NCBI RefSeq assembly: GCF_914768025.1
Contig: NZ_CAJZCE010000011.1
Coordinates: 22,361 to 86,360 of the forward strand
DNA: 64,000 bases
Reading direction: 5' to 3'
DNA from: Snodgrassella gandavensis
GTDB lineage: Bacteria; Pseudomonadota; Gammaproteobacteria; Burkholderiales; Neisseriaceae
This document shows positions 55,548 through 63,894 of this stretch, piece by piece; position 1 is the first letter of the stretch, and each line of letters opens with the position of its first letter. Under the pieces are notes generated by a model. The model made no database searches, was not told the origin of the DNA, and saw nothing but the letters and a program-made list of their open reading frames with translations. The translations under genes were made by a program, and so were the position numbers.

Positions 55548-58093
55548 CAGTAACTCCTTAACTCTTTTGCCTGCATCATGCGCCGGTACATCTGTTCAAA
55601 TTCGCGCTGACTCAGCGCCAAAGCCTGCTGAATCACCGAACGGTCAGCATTGCCGTTAACCTGAATAGTCGGATTAAAATTAATGGTTACTGCACCGGAA
55701 TCATGTCCTGCCGGATAGCGATTCTGGGCAAATTCTGCTGCATTAAGCTGCATTTTTTCATTAAGCTGAGCAGTCAACGTACCAGAACGACTTTTGAATT
55801 TCTGCTGTAAGCGCTCAGCAACCAGACCGATCGCTGTAACTGGTTTGTCTGCGCCAAGATCAAGCCCCAGATGCATACCTTCCATCAGCGAACCGCCTAT
55901 GCTTTTAAATACACGGCTAGGTGAATTAATCCCTAATACAGATTTAGCCTTATTAATAATCTTACTAGCAAACTCACCTACTGCATTAATAGCCTTACTG
56001 ATACCCTCAGTAAAACTTTTAACCAGACTATCAATAATATTGCGTCCAAACTCACTGAATTTTGCAGGTAAATCCTTAAAAAATTTCATTCCTGCTTCAA
56101 ATTTAGTTTTAACGGTATCCCATAAACCAATAAAAAAGCTCTTAATTGGTTTCCAATACTTATAAATCAGCAATGCAGCACCACCAATTGCCAGTGCGAC
56201 TAAACCTATAGGCGTCATTAAAAAAGCCCGCCCTACGGCTATAATTCCCTGACGTAGCAGATTCAGCACAATACGGCCTTTACCCAATGCACTGAAACCC
56301 CTGCCCAGACTGGAAAAAACCGTAAACAAAGGTTTTGCTACTTTGGTAATCAGACCGAATGACTGCACAATTTTCTTAATTGGCGCAATGGCAGTACGCC
56401 CAATAGTGGAAAATGCCTTTTGCAGTAAACCCACTGCTGAGCGCCCCTTATTGAACACCTTAAAATTCTTGCCCACACCAGCCAGCCCGCGGCCAAAAGA
56501 CAACAGCTTCTGACGCAATGAGCTGGCAGATTTTCCCACAGAGGTAATAGCGGAACGTAAACGCTGAAATACCGAACCACCCTGCTTCAGGTCACGCGCA
56601 AGCTGAAAACGGGCAAAAATAGTACGCAATAGCGCCAGCGGACCAGTAACCATGGTAATAGCATAACGAACCAACAGCAGCGTCATCCGCAGCCCAGTCA
56701 AACCTACACCAAAAGCCACCACAGATTTAATCAGCGCTGGATGCTTCTGAATAAAAGGCAATACCGTATTAAGCAGCACATCTTTGGCTACCTGAGCAAA
56801 AGTATTAATATCAGGTGCCAGCGTGGCACCAAAAGCATTGCCTACCTCAATCACTGCATCGTGTAAATTACCCATACTCACAGCAAGCGTATTAGTCTGA
56901 AGCTGAGCACGCTGATCCAGAGAAGGCTGATTACCCATTCGGGTTTGCATAGTGGCAAAACCTGCACCACCTTCCTGAGCTGCGGCTGAAGCAATCTGTC
57001 CACCACGCTCCCCGAATACCGCATCCATCATATTCAACGCAGCACGGTCACCATATTTGGCTTTAACTTTATTAAAATTCGCTTCCAGCTCACCAACAAC
57101 CACATGCATATCTTTAAGTGAGCCGTCTTTATTAAACAGGCTAAACGTCACACCAGATTTTTGCATCATCTGGCGCATTTCCACACTCATCGCAGCAGTA
57201 GCCTGCTGCATCGCTTGCGACCCCTGTGCCAGCCTGTCCAGAAATTCCCCCATACCATCTGCTGCCGCAGACTTGCTGACACCACCGTGTATTGCCATTC
57301 CCTCTAGGGCATATATTTTCTGCTGATTCTGTAAACCAGTCAGATGCAGCCTTTGCAAGGGCGAAGCCATAGCAGCTTGGGATTTTTCAATATCCTCCAG
57401 ACTCATACCCACAGAATGCGCAACTTTCTGCACAGCGTCCAGACCAGCAGACAATTCCGTATCTTTCAGCTTATAAGTCTGCATCAACCCCTTGGCTACC
57501 GAAATATCCTCAATCTTCTTGCCAAATAACACATTAAAACTGGCAATTGCCTTCATCCCTCCTTGCAGTACCGCATCATCAGACATATTGGCCTGCTTCA
57601 TACTGGTAGCAAGGTGGGTATAATCATTTTTGTTACCCTGTTGCTCAAGACTTAGCTGCGTAGCGTGGGCATTAATCTGATTAAACCTACCCATGCTGCC
57701 ATCTTTCTGCATCATAGCCTGTTTCAACCCGGTTTCCGCTGTTTCCCGTTCCATGTGAATTTTCACCGACTTCTCAACCGGCTTCATCCAGGTGGTAATG
57801 GTACTTTTGGTTTTAGCTAATTCCTCACCAATTTTCTTGCGCTGCCCCAGAATTTTGTTATGTCTGTCTACTGCCTCAGTTAGCCTATTCTGAGCACTGA
57901 TTGCTTTCGCAGTTGCTGCAGACAAATTATCCATAGACTGGATTTTCACCTGCAAACTCTGTACAGACCGCCCCATCTCCTCTATTTTTCTGGTTGCCAT
58001 ACCAATAGCAGAACCAAAGGCTTTAACAGAACGTTGTACCTCACCAAAATCAGAAACAAATCCACTATCCATATCGGCACCAATGTATTTCAT
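55547..58093 (-). CDS. Tail tape measure protein, cassette 2 (P2 gpT-like)
   Basis: About 848 aa (start 58093, or 58105 adding four residues). It contains an N-terminal coiled coil (RKIEEMGRSVQSLQVKIQSM), a TMP10-type core (HSVGMSLEDIEKSQAAMASP, VFGERGGQIA), hydrophobic segments near 455-490 and 625-648, and a C-terminal polar domain. It is unrelated in sequence to the cassette 1 tape measure but almost the same length, so the two tails should be similarly long. Confidence 0.92.
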   Translation of the reverse strand: MKYIGADMDSGFVSDFGEVQRSVKAFGSAIGMATRKIEEMGRSVQSLQVKIQSMDNLSAATAKAISAQNRLTEAVDRHNKILGQRKKIGEELAKTKSTITTWMKPVEKSVKIHMERETAETGLKQAMMQKDGSMGRFNQINAHATQLSLEQQGNKNDYTHLATSMKQANMSDDAVLQGGMKAIASFNVLFGKKIEDISVAKGLMQTYKLKDTELSAGLDAVQKVAHSVGMSLEDIEKSQAAMASPLQRLHLTGLQNQQKIYALEGMAIHGGVSKSAAADGMGEFLDRLAQGSQAMQQATAAMSVEMRQMMQKSGVTFSLFNKDGSLKDMHVVVGELEANFNKVKAKYGDRAALNMMDAVFGERGGQIASAAAQEGGAGFATMQTRMGNQPSLDQRAQLQTNTLAVSMGNLHDAVIEVGNAFGATLAPDINTFAQVAKDVLLNTVLPFIQKHPALIKSVVAFGVGLTGLRMTLLLVRYAITMVTGPLALLRTIFARFQLARDLKQGGSVFQRLRSAITSVGKSASSLRQKLLSFGRGLAGVGKNFKVFNKGRSAVGLLQKAFSTIGRTAIAPIKKIVQSFGLITKVAKPLFTVFSSLGRGFSALGKGRIVLNLLRQGIIAVGRAFLMTPIGLVALAIGGAALLIYKYWKPIKSFFIGLWDTVKTKFEAGMKFFKDLPAKFSEFGRNIIDSLVKSFTEGISKAINAVGEFASKIINKAKSVLGINSPSRVFKSIGGSLMEGMHLGLDLGADKPVTAIGLVAERLQQKFKSRSGTLTAQLNEKMQLNAAEFAQNRYPAGHDSGAVTINFNPTIQVNGNADRSVIQQALALSQREFEQMYRRMMQAKELRSY

Positions 58094-58236
58094 CCAATAA
58101 CTCAAGAGATACTGGAATTCACCAACTTATTATTTATTATTCATATAAATCATTACCGTTAACCCATCCCCAGTTCACAGCTCCTGCTACAAACCAGCGC
58201 TGAATTAACGGTACTGTCACAACGGGCAACAACCAC

Positions 58237-58430
58237 TTACAGCTTGCTGTATTTAGCCTTAATCTGTCGGTTAGCCTGTTGCTGCCATTGTAAAATTTCA
58301 TCCAGAGACATCTCATCAATATCTGCCGGAGAAAAACCAAACCACCACGCTAAATCCGCAGCAGCCTGATAAAAACCATCCCAATCAGTGAGTACCCAGA
58401 CAAAACTGACGCACCAGCGTGTAGTCCTCC
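58237..58430 (-). CDS. Frameshift extension E' of the tail chaperone, cassette 2
   Basis: The frame read past the gpE stop gives FVWVLTDWDGFYQAAADLAW, then FGFSPADIDEMSLDEILQWQQQ, the conserved P2 E' / GpE family segment. It has no start of its own near the overlap. Relative to gpE it lies in the +1 (equivalently -2) frame. A slip at the TTTTG of CAG TTT TGT (around 58405) would join the two. Confidence 0.82.
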
Positions 58431-58669
58431 CACGACAGTTCATCAAAATCTTCACTTTGCAGGCCTGAAGCCATAGCCAGACACTGTGCTTCCTGCAATA
58501 CCGCATTATCCGGATACTGCTCAGCGGCACGTTTAAAATCCTTAACCCGTACCCGGCGCAGCGTTAGTTCCGTTACCACACCATTCGGCGTTTGCAGCGG
58601 TTCCGCCAGCTTAATAACCTTACCCGTACCCAATTGTTCTTGCAGCTGTTGCGCTTCAGTTTGTGCCAT
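58385..58669 (-). CDS. Tail assembly chaperone, P2 gpE-like
   Basis: 94 aa from the ATG at 58669 with AAGGA 6 nt upstream. It has KVIKLAEPLQTPNGVVTELTLRR-type strands, then helices DFDELSWEDYTLVRQF, as in the phage tail assembly E family. It coats the tape measure with its frameshifted longer form E+E' (58237-58430). Confidence 0.85.
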   Translation of the reverse strand: MAQTEAQQLQEQLGTGKVIKLAEPLQTPNGVVTELTLRRVRVKDFKRAAEQYPDNAVLQEAQCLAMASGLQSEDFDELSWEDYTLVRQFCLGTH

Positions 58670-58733
58670 ATCTATTCCTTGAATCATCAATAAGCGCCGA
58701 AATTCATCCAGCGTAAAAAAGCATTTCAATTAT

Positions 58734-58765
58734 AAAAAACGCTCACCCTGATAAGCAGAGTGAGC
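58734..58765 (-). terminator. Intrinsic terminator inside tail operon 2, after the tube gene
   Basis: Stem GCTCAC / GTGAGC with a 13-nt loop and GTTTTTT on the minus strand, 30 nt after the tube stop and upstream of gpE. It mirrors the terminator before the tape measure of cassette 1. Confidence 0.75.
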
Positions 58766-58796
58766 ATTTAATAACATCATTACCAATTGAAAATAA

Positions 58797-59312
58797 CTAC
58801 ATACCGATATTTGCGCGCATCTGCGCCAGCATGTCCACACCATTTACCCGATACTGATTGGTAAACGCGTTGTAATACAAAACCTCACGGCCGGAAATCG
58901 TCTGATGAATTTCCGTAGCCTGAAAAGTACTGGCAAACTCTGCCTTTTCTTTTGGTTTATAAGTACCTAACGGATTCTTGCTGAACGTAGCCATCACCAT
59001 AACCACCATCGGTACTTCTGCTGCCAGACCGGAAGCATTAAATGCCTGCACATTGGCACGTACCATCAACTGGCACGCCTTAAACGGGTTATAAACCTTA
59101 GTGAACACATCCGGATAAAAGCTGTTCCAGGTAATTTCCCCTTCCAGCGCTTCAATACCACTGGGCAGTTTCACCGAACCTACCAGCCCTAATCCCTTGG
59201 TTTCTGTTTGTCCAACAGAAATATCCGGTAATTTAAACTGACTGGCACGGCCTAACTGACTATTACCATTAACATAAACATTGGCATTATAAATTGCATT
59301 AAATTCTGTCAT
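58797..59312 (-). CDS. Major tail tube protein, cassette 2 (P2 FII-like)
   Basis: 171 aa. It has the P2 FII pattern: AIYNANVYVNGNSQLGRASQFKLP, GSVKLPSGIEALEGEITWNS and STFQATEIHQTISGREVL. It builds the inner tube. Its start is 9 nt after the sheath stop, and a terminator follows, consistent with high sheath/tube output. Confidence 0.93.
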   Translation of the reverse strand: MTEFNAIYNANVYVNGNSQLGRASQFKLPDISVGQTETKGLGLVGSVKLPSGIEALEGEITWNSFYPDVFTKVYNPFKACQLMVRANVQAFNASGLAAEVPMVVMVMATFSKNPLGTYKPKEKAEFASTFQATEIHQTISGREVLYYNAFTNQYRVNGVDMLAQMRANIGM

Positions 59313-59321
59313 AACTAATTC

Positions 59322-60725
59322 CTAAGCGGCAGACTGATTACTAATCAAATTAGCCAGATAAGTACGGGTCATCACACTGGTATTGGTGATACGTTCTGCT
59401 GGCAGTTTAGGGGTATAGTCATACTTGATTGGTACCTGCCCTTTACTGAAAGCATCAGCCAGATCATAGTCATAATCCAGGCTTACACTAAAACCAACAA
59501 TACTCTTGAGTGTACCCAGATAAGTACGTACCGTACCCAGCAGGCTGTCAATCAGCGCATCATCAATAGGCAAATCAATGTACTGTAACTGCGCACGACG
59601 AATCGACTCATCAATCAAATCACCAGTACGCTGAGCGGTTTCAAAATTCTTGATATGCGTTACTGTCGGGAAACAGGCCAGACGGTTACCCCATAAGCGG
59701 AAACCAGTACCATAGCTGTTAAATACCGTAGTAATCCCCTTTTCATTCAGGCGATTGGTTTCCGCCTGCGGGTCGTCAATCCGTGCAGTCAGCGACACTT
59801 CCATACCAGTTACGCCCAAAAGCTCACGATTGGAAATACTGAACCAGTAGCCCTGATTAACATCAGTTTTCATACGCAAACCGGCAGCATGTGTGGCCAG
59901 ACTTTCCAGCTCGCCGCTGGAACCGGTAACATACGGATAAAATAACTGCGCGCGGTCTGAAGAAGTCTGGAAATTAATATTTCCAAGCGAACCGCGTCCC
60001 TGAATCGCCTGCGCCAGCGTAGTACCTTTCGGCGCAGCAATGTAGGCAATTGCTTCCAGTTTGTCTGCCAGCGTTACCATCGCTGCAGCCACAGCCGCAT
60101 CTGCATCATATTGCGGCACGATCACAATCTTCGCATCCGCACCCAGGCGGGTAAAACCTTCAGTAAGCAGTTCCATGCCCTTGCGCTTACCAGTTGCCGC
60201 TTCATAGCCACCGATAATATCCGCTACCGTTACCTTACTCGGGTCAAGATAAGTATAAGCAATCGACACATCCGAATGTGGCTGAACAAAAGTCAGCTCA
60301 CCTGTTTCCTGATTCAGCGTGTAATCAGCGCCTTCAGACAAAGTCTGATTACCTGCCTGCACCGTATAACCAGCCTGTACAGCCGGATGCGCTGTTTTTG
60401 CCATCAGCGTATCACTGTCGATAAGCAGTACTTCCGAATCAACAACCGTTTTATGTTTGGCCGGATCCAGCACATTGACCACATAGGCCACACCAGACTG
60501 ATAACGCGTCCAGATACTGGCCGCATCGGGCAGAGTAAAACCGGCTCCCGTTACCAAACCAAACTGACTAAAATCCTTAACTGTCTGACACACCGTCAAT
60601 TCATTTACTGCACCAGACATACCCGTACCGACAATCGCCGTAATCGCCCCGTCTACGGTATAGACCGGACTACTGCCGCCATCAATACGGATTGTTTCAA
60701 CACCATGCAAATAAGCTGCTGCCAT
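59322..60725 (-). CDS. Tail sheath protein, cassette 2 (P2 FI-like)
   Basis: 467 aa, with AAGGAG upstream. It begins YLHGVETIRIDGG as in P2 FI and R-pyocin sheaths. It contains an inserted beta-domain (residues about 115-165, DYTLNQETGELTFVQPHSDV) and the C-terminal sheath core (RLWGNRLACFPTVTHIKNF, SLDYDYDLADAFSKGQ). It is unrelated at sequence level to the cassette 1 sheath. Confidence 0.94.
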   Translation of the reverse strand: MAAAYLHGVETIRIDGGSSPVYTVDGAITAIVGTGMSGAVNELTVCQTVKDFSQFGLVTGAGFTLPDAASIWTRYQSGVAYVVNVLDPAKHKTVVDSEVLLIDSDTLMAKTAHPAVQAGYTVQAGNQTLSEGADYTLNQETGELTFVQPHSDVSIAYTYLDPSKVTVADIIGGYEAATGKRKGMELLTEGFTRLGADAKIVIVPQYDADAAVAAAMVTLADKLEAIAYIAAPKGTTLAQAIQGRGSLGNINFQTSSDRAQLFYPYVTGSSGELESLATHAAGLRMKTDVNQGYWFSISNRELLGVTGMEVSLTARIDDPQAETNRLNEKGITTVFNSYGTGFRLWGNRLACFPTVTHIKNFETAQRTGDLIDESIRRAQLQYIDLPIDDALIDSLLGTVRTYLGTLKSIVGFSVSLDYDYDLADAFSKGQVPIKYDYTPKLPAERITNTSVMTRTYLANLISNQSAA

Positions 60726-60733
60726 GATGATTT

Positions 60734-61240
60734 TTACTCCTTCGAAGTTACAGATTGTGAAATAGCTTTGGCCTTAATCTCACCACGAGTTGGTATCGAT
60801 TTGACCAGATTTTGCTGATTAACCACCGGACGCCGTTCCACCTGAAGCGTCTCAGTGCGAACGCTTAACCGATAACACCAAACTCCATCGGCCTCCCCCA
60901 GAAAGCGCTCACTCAACAACCGGATTTGCTGGCAATGGTTAGGCTGAAACCCCACCAGAGCCAAGCGTAAAAAATCAAGTAAATCCAGCGCCCCCCGTTC
61001 ACCGCCCAGAGAACGTGCAAAAACAGTAAAACGCAACTGCAAACGCCGCTCCTGCGTAATCAGGTCAGTAGTACATGGCTTACTGAATTTACTGCGCTGA
61101 TAACCAATCAGCACGGCACCCAACGGATGAACAAACTGATAATTCTTTAAATTATTCGGCATCAGTTGTACCGAATAATCCGGCAGAACCTGCTGAATAT
61201 GCGTCAGTACACTGTCCAGAACTGAACGGGTTAAATTCAT
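60734..61240 (-). CDS. Gp37-like tail protein, cassette 2
   Basis: 168 aa, ribosome site AGGAG before GTAGAGG. It resembles the phage Gp37 family (LGAVLIGYQRSKFSKPC, RLQLRFTVFARSL, YRLSVRTETLQVE), found at the start of contractile tail operons and probably capping the tail. The sheath gene follows after 8 nt. A terminator hairpin precedes the start by only 30 nt. Confidence 0.8.
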   Translation of the reverse strand: MNLTRSVLDSVLTHIQQVLPDYSVQLMPNNLKNYQFVHPLGAVLIGYQRSKFSKPCTTDLITQERRLQLRFTVFARSLGGERGALDLLDFLRLALVGFQPNHCQQIRLLSERFLGEADGVWCYRLSVRTETLQVERRPVVNQQNLVKSIPTRGEIKAKAISQSVTSKE

Positions 61241-61271
61241 CCTCTACTCCTCATGCAATACCGCTAGGCAC

Positions 61272-61302
61272 AAAAAAACCCTCACAACCAAAATTGTGAG
61301 GG
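61272..61302 (-). terminator. Terminator in the leader of tail operon 2
   Basis: A perfect 9-bp stem (CCCTCACAA / TTGTGAGGG) with a 6-nt loop followed on the minus strand by TTTTTTT. Its T-run ends 31 nt before the ATG of the first tail gene, leaving no room for a promoter between. Transcription into the operon must therefore read through it. Confidence 0.85.
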
Positions 61303-61358
61303 CATAATTTTTAGCGGCTAAAATCAACTACAACTCAAGCCTGCCAGCAAAAGTAAAT

Positions 61359-61386
61359 AAAATAATCAAACAAATCAGAATATCAA
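61359..61386 (-). promoter_or_regulatory. Candidate promoter of tail cassette 2
   Basis: Minus-strand TTGATA and TATTTT with a 16-nt spacer, in AT-rich DNA between the tRNA terminator and the leader terminator. A transcript from here would have about 50 nt before the leader hairpin. Prediction by eye only. Confidence 0.35.
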
Positions 61387-61503
61387 CTCAGACAAACCGA
61401 ACATAAAACCAATACAGTCAACCTAAATGCCAAAATATCAATAAAAAATAGGCCGGAGTAAATACAAAAATTTAATGCCAATAGCATTAAATATAACATT
61501 CAC

Positions 61504-61527
61504 AAAAAAAGCTGCTCAGGCAGCTTT
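61504..61527 (-). terminator. tRNA-Ser terminator
   Basis: Stem AAAGCTGC / GCAGCTTT with a 4-nt loop and a T7 run on the minus strand, 18 nt after the tRNA 3' end. Confidence 0.85.
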
Positions 61528-61544
61528 ACTTTAAATAATCAATC

Positions 61545-61635
61545 TGGCGGAGAGGAAGGGATTCGAACCCTCGATACGCTATTCACGTATACACGCTTTC
61601 CAGGCGTGCGACTTCAACCACTCATCCACCTCTCC
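61545..61635 (-). tRNA. tRNA-Ser(GGA)
   Basis: A 91-nt class II tRNA on the minus strand with encoded CCA. Acceptor GGAGAGG pairs with CCTCTCC, the anticodon loop CTGGAAA carries GGA, the variable arm is long, and the T-loop is GGTTCGAATCC. Its 3' end faces the tail island. Confidence 0.97.
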
Positions 61636-61704
61636 GTGAGAATGGAATTGCGCGCATTATAGCGAGACCTTAACTTTCTGGCAAGAACTTCAGCAACACA
61701 GCGC

Positions 61705-62154
61705 TTATAAAATCAGCGATAGCAATCCTGCCGCAATCAGTGGCCCCACAGGTACACCGCGTAAAAAAGCCACCCCGATAATGGTACCAATCATCAAACC
61801 AGTCACAATTGTCGGATTAATCTGCATCAATTGCACACCTCGCCCGCCAAGCCAGGCAACAACTGTACCCACCACCACAGCAGCAATAGTTTTCCAGCTA
61901 GTTACCAGCGCAGCAATCTGTGCCGGCTGCACCTTACCCGTAATCAACGGCGCCAGCACACCTATCATCAGCAGCATAATACCCAGTTGCAGCCCATACT
62001 TTTCCAGTACCGGCGCATATTTAAGTAACGGCGTTTGCTGTACCAGCAAAATAATCAACGCCGAAATGGTTACTGAAGGATTATTTCCCACAATACCCAA
62101 AGCCACAAACAGCAACAGCAACAAAGCATTTGCATTACTTGCCCAGAAAGACAT
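61705..62154 (-). CDS. DUF441 / UPF0756 (YeaL-like) membrane protein
   Basis: 149 aa, four hydrophobic segments: LLLLLFVALGIVGNN, LGIMLLMIGVLAPLITGK, TIAAVVVGTVVAWLGGRG and TIIGVAFLRGVPVGPLIAAG. It matches the UPF0756 family; the function is unknown. It lies upstream of the tRNA on the same strand. Confidence 0.9.
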   Translation of the reverse strand: MSFWASNANALLLLLFVALGIVGNNPSVTISALIILLVQQTPLLKYAPVLEKYGLQLGIMLLMIGVLAPLITGKVQPAQIAALVTSWKTIAAVVVGTVVAWLGGRGVQLMQINPTIVTGLMIGTIIGVAFLRGVPVGPLIAAGLLSLIL

Positions 62155-62271
62155 ATCTATCCCCTGCTTAAAGATTATTGAAAACAGTTTTCACATGCGT
62201 ATCCAGCCAACATCGCAACTGACCGACACAAAGGTGTCAAACAATAAACCATAATCAAAGCATGAGCAAAC

Positions 62272-62769
62272 TCAAACCTCTTTGCTTGAAGCCTGTCCCA
62301 CTTCATGAGGATTTAAACGCGCCTCATCTTCCTGCCCCAAACCCACCAGACTGCGCAAACGCGTCATATAAGCATTCACATCCAGCCCCCGTCCATAGCG
62401 TTGCACTTGCCAGAGCGTTTCTGCCAGAGCCTCAATCATATCGTGTTCCGCTTTCACCCAGTCACCCGCATACCGCTCACACAAGCGCTGATGAATAGCT
62501 GCAATCCCAAACGGCTGATCAATCGCTACCTGTTCCTGTACTGATAAATGCAGCGACAAATGCAAAAAAGGATTCGTTTCTCCCTCTTCTGGCCGCCATG
62601 TTCGGGTGAGAAACTGTTCTACATTCTCCAGATAAGGCGCATATTCAGTATGCGCAGCAATAATCCGCAAAGCTTTCTGCTGCAACGCATCCAGCAACTG
62701 TGGCTGCTGACGCTTACGCCATACATCTGCAAAAAAAAGGCGCACATCATTGGTATTGACATCATACAT
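62272..62769 (-). CDS. DUF1841 family protein
   Basis: 165 aa from the ATG at 62769 (MYDVNTNDVRLFFADVW), matching the usual DUF1841 N-terminus; starts at 62781 and 62790 would add 4-7 residues. It has the conserved NPFLHLSLHLSVQEQVAIDQP, HDMIEALAETLWQVQRYG and an end of mixed polar residues. A cytosolic protein of unknown function common in beta- and gamma-proteobacteria. Confidence 0.85.
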   Translation of the reverse strand: MYDVNTNDVRLFFADVWRKRQQPQLLDALQQKALRIIAAHTEYAPYLENVEQFLTRTWRPEEGETNPFLHLSLHLSVQEQVAIDQPFGIAAIHQRLCERYAGDWVKAEHDMIEALAETLWQVQRYGRGLDVNAYMTRLRSLVGLGQEDEARLNPHEVGQASSKEV

Positions 62770-62964
62770 AACAGCATTCATTTCAAACAAAATAATGTAA
62801 ATTATAAATCAATGCCGCCAATACCGATAATTTCCAGCCAATCTATCAATCAGCACAAAGCTAGCCCAGCCATAAGGACAACTCATGCAATAACAGATTA
62901 ACAGCAAAAACAACATAGTATGAAGCCATTACTACATACCTAGGCATATACACCAAAAATAAAG

Positions 62965-62970
62965 TATAAT
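62965..62970 (+). promoter_or_regulatory. -10 box of ssrA
   Basis: A consensus TATAAT lies 14 nt before the mature tmRNA 5' end; the -35 region is poor. Confidence 0.6.
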
Positions 62971-62983
62971 TGGTAAACCATCT

Positions 62984-63344
62984 GGGGGCGACCTTGGTTT
63001 CGACGGGGGTTGCAAAGCAGATGCGTGCATACCGGGGTCTCAGATTCCCGTAAAACACTGAATTTATATAGTCGCAAACGACGAATCTTACGCTTTAGCC
63101 GCTTAAGGCTAAACGTTGCAACGGTTGGCCAATGGGCCGTGTGAGGTAACTCACCGCAACGACATTTACATTGGCTGGTTCAATGTCGTGTTGTCTGGCA
63201 TTGAACAAGATTTATGGCAACTGGTTTACAAACAGCCTGTCTGTCGGCGGTTTGTGAATAAGATTCCAAGTTGGCAAGACTAAGTATGTAGATCGCTCTG
63301 TAGAGGACTTTCGGACGGGGGTTCGATTCCCCCCGCCTCCACCA
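62984..63344 (+). ncRNA. ssrA: Transfer-messenger RNA (tmRNA)
   Basis: 361 nt. The 5' end GGGGGCG pairs with CGCCUCC before the 3' ACCA, and the D-like region is GACCTTGGTTTCGAC. The tag frame at 63074-63106 reads ANDESYALAA then TAA (with the tRNA-borne Ala first), and the T-loop is GGTTCGATTCC. It rescues stalled ribosomes and tags products for proteolysis. The sequence after 63106 (GCTTAAGGCTAAACG) begins the pseudoknot region. Confidence 0.97.
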
Positions 63345-63462
63345 CTTATCCTGTCTGTTTTAGACGCGATATCTAAATTCATTAACTACTGTATTCCGCC
63401 TTTTTATCTGCATAGACACAGCAATAAAAACATCATAAACAATTCCACCCACCCCAGAACGC

Positions 63463-63492
63463 AAAAAAGCTCCCGTTTAGGGAACTTTTTTA
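63463..63492 (+). terminator. Intrinsic terminator downstream of ssrA
   Basis: AAAAAAGCTCCC / GGGAACTTTTTT with a GTTTA loop (one mismatch) and a T6 tail, 120 nt after tmRNA. The symmetric A/T runs allow action on both strands. Confidence 0.75.
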
Positions 63493-63894
63493 ATCAGCTG
63501 TTTAAGGTGAAGCATACCTATTAACTGATTTAAATTATAGCTATTTTTCTAGTTTACGTCAATGTAATAATATTAACACACTGAAATAAAAGTAAATTTA
63601 AATTACAAATTGATTGGATGCCATATCAATTAACCAATACTTATTTCAGTGAGATAAACAATATAATATTGAATATATCATTGCAACCCAAATCATATCA
63701 TCAGCTAAGAGACCGTCGTACAATCAATACACACCATAGCAAATCCGTGCTCATAAACCCAAAGCACAGTATACCTGCAAGAAAACAAATTAATATTTAA
63801 ATCTAATGATAGAACAGCCTGATAAGCCGGTTATCATAAATAGCAAATTAGCTGATTAAATGTACTAGCTCCAACTTAATCTGACAGATACTAC
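63493..63894. other. Gene-free AT-rich stretch
   Basis: About 400 nt. A 60-codon plus-strand frame at 63618-63800 lacks a ribosome site and has random composition. Nothing else is recognisable. Confidence 0.5.

Larger units (their letters stand above)
33244..61240 (-). mobile_element. Tandem contractile-tail (tailocin-like) island
   Basis: A 28-kb island of minus-strand phage tail genes forming two complete contractile tails: a Mu-type set at 33.2-47.3 kb and a P2-type set at 47.7-61.2 kb. Each has sheath, tube, tail chaperone, tape measure, hub, spike, wedge proteins and fibres. No capsid, portal, protease, terminase, integrase, transposase, replication, repressor or lysis gene is present inside. 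This fits domesticated tailocins better than a prophage. Its right edge lies next to the 3' end of tRNA-Ser(GGA), its left edge after amiC. No attachment repeats were seen. Confidence 0.8.

Noticed and set aside
60111..60818. A 235-codon plus-strand open frame opposite the sheath and Gp37-like genes.
   Set aside because: Composition is rich in Arg/His/Cys/Ile as expected for an antisense shadow; the minus-strand sheath is certain.
33244..61240. Reading the island as a type VI secretion system or an extracellular contractile injection system (eCIS).
   Set aside because: There are no TssJ/L/M-type genes and no AAA+ ATPase typical of eCIS; the proteins match Mu and P2 tail families directly.
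33244..61240. Reading the island as a complete Mu-like or P2-like prophage.
   Set aside because: No head, packaging, replication, transposase or integrase gene lies in or beside it within the window.
63618..63800. A 60-codon plus-strand frame near the right end.
   Set aside because: No ribosome site, no recognisable protein character and AT-rich surroundings.
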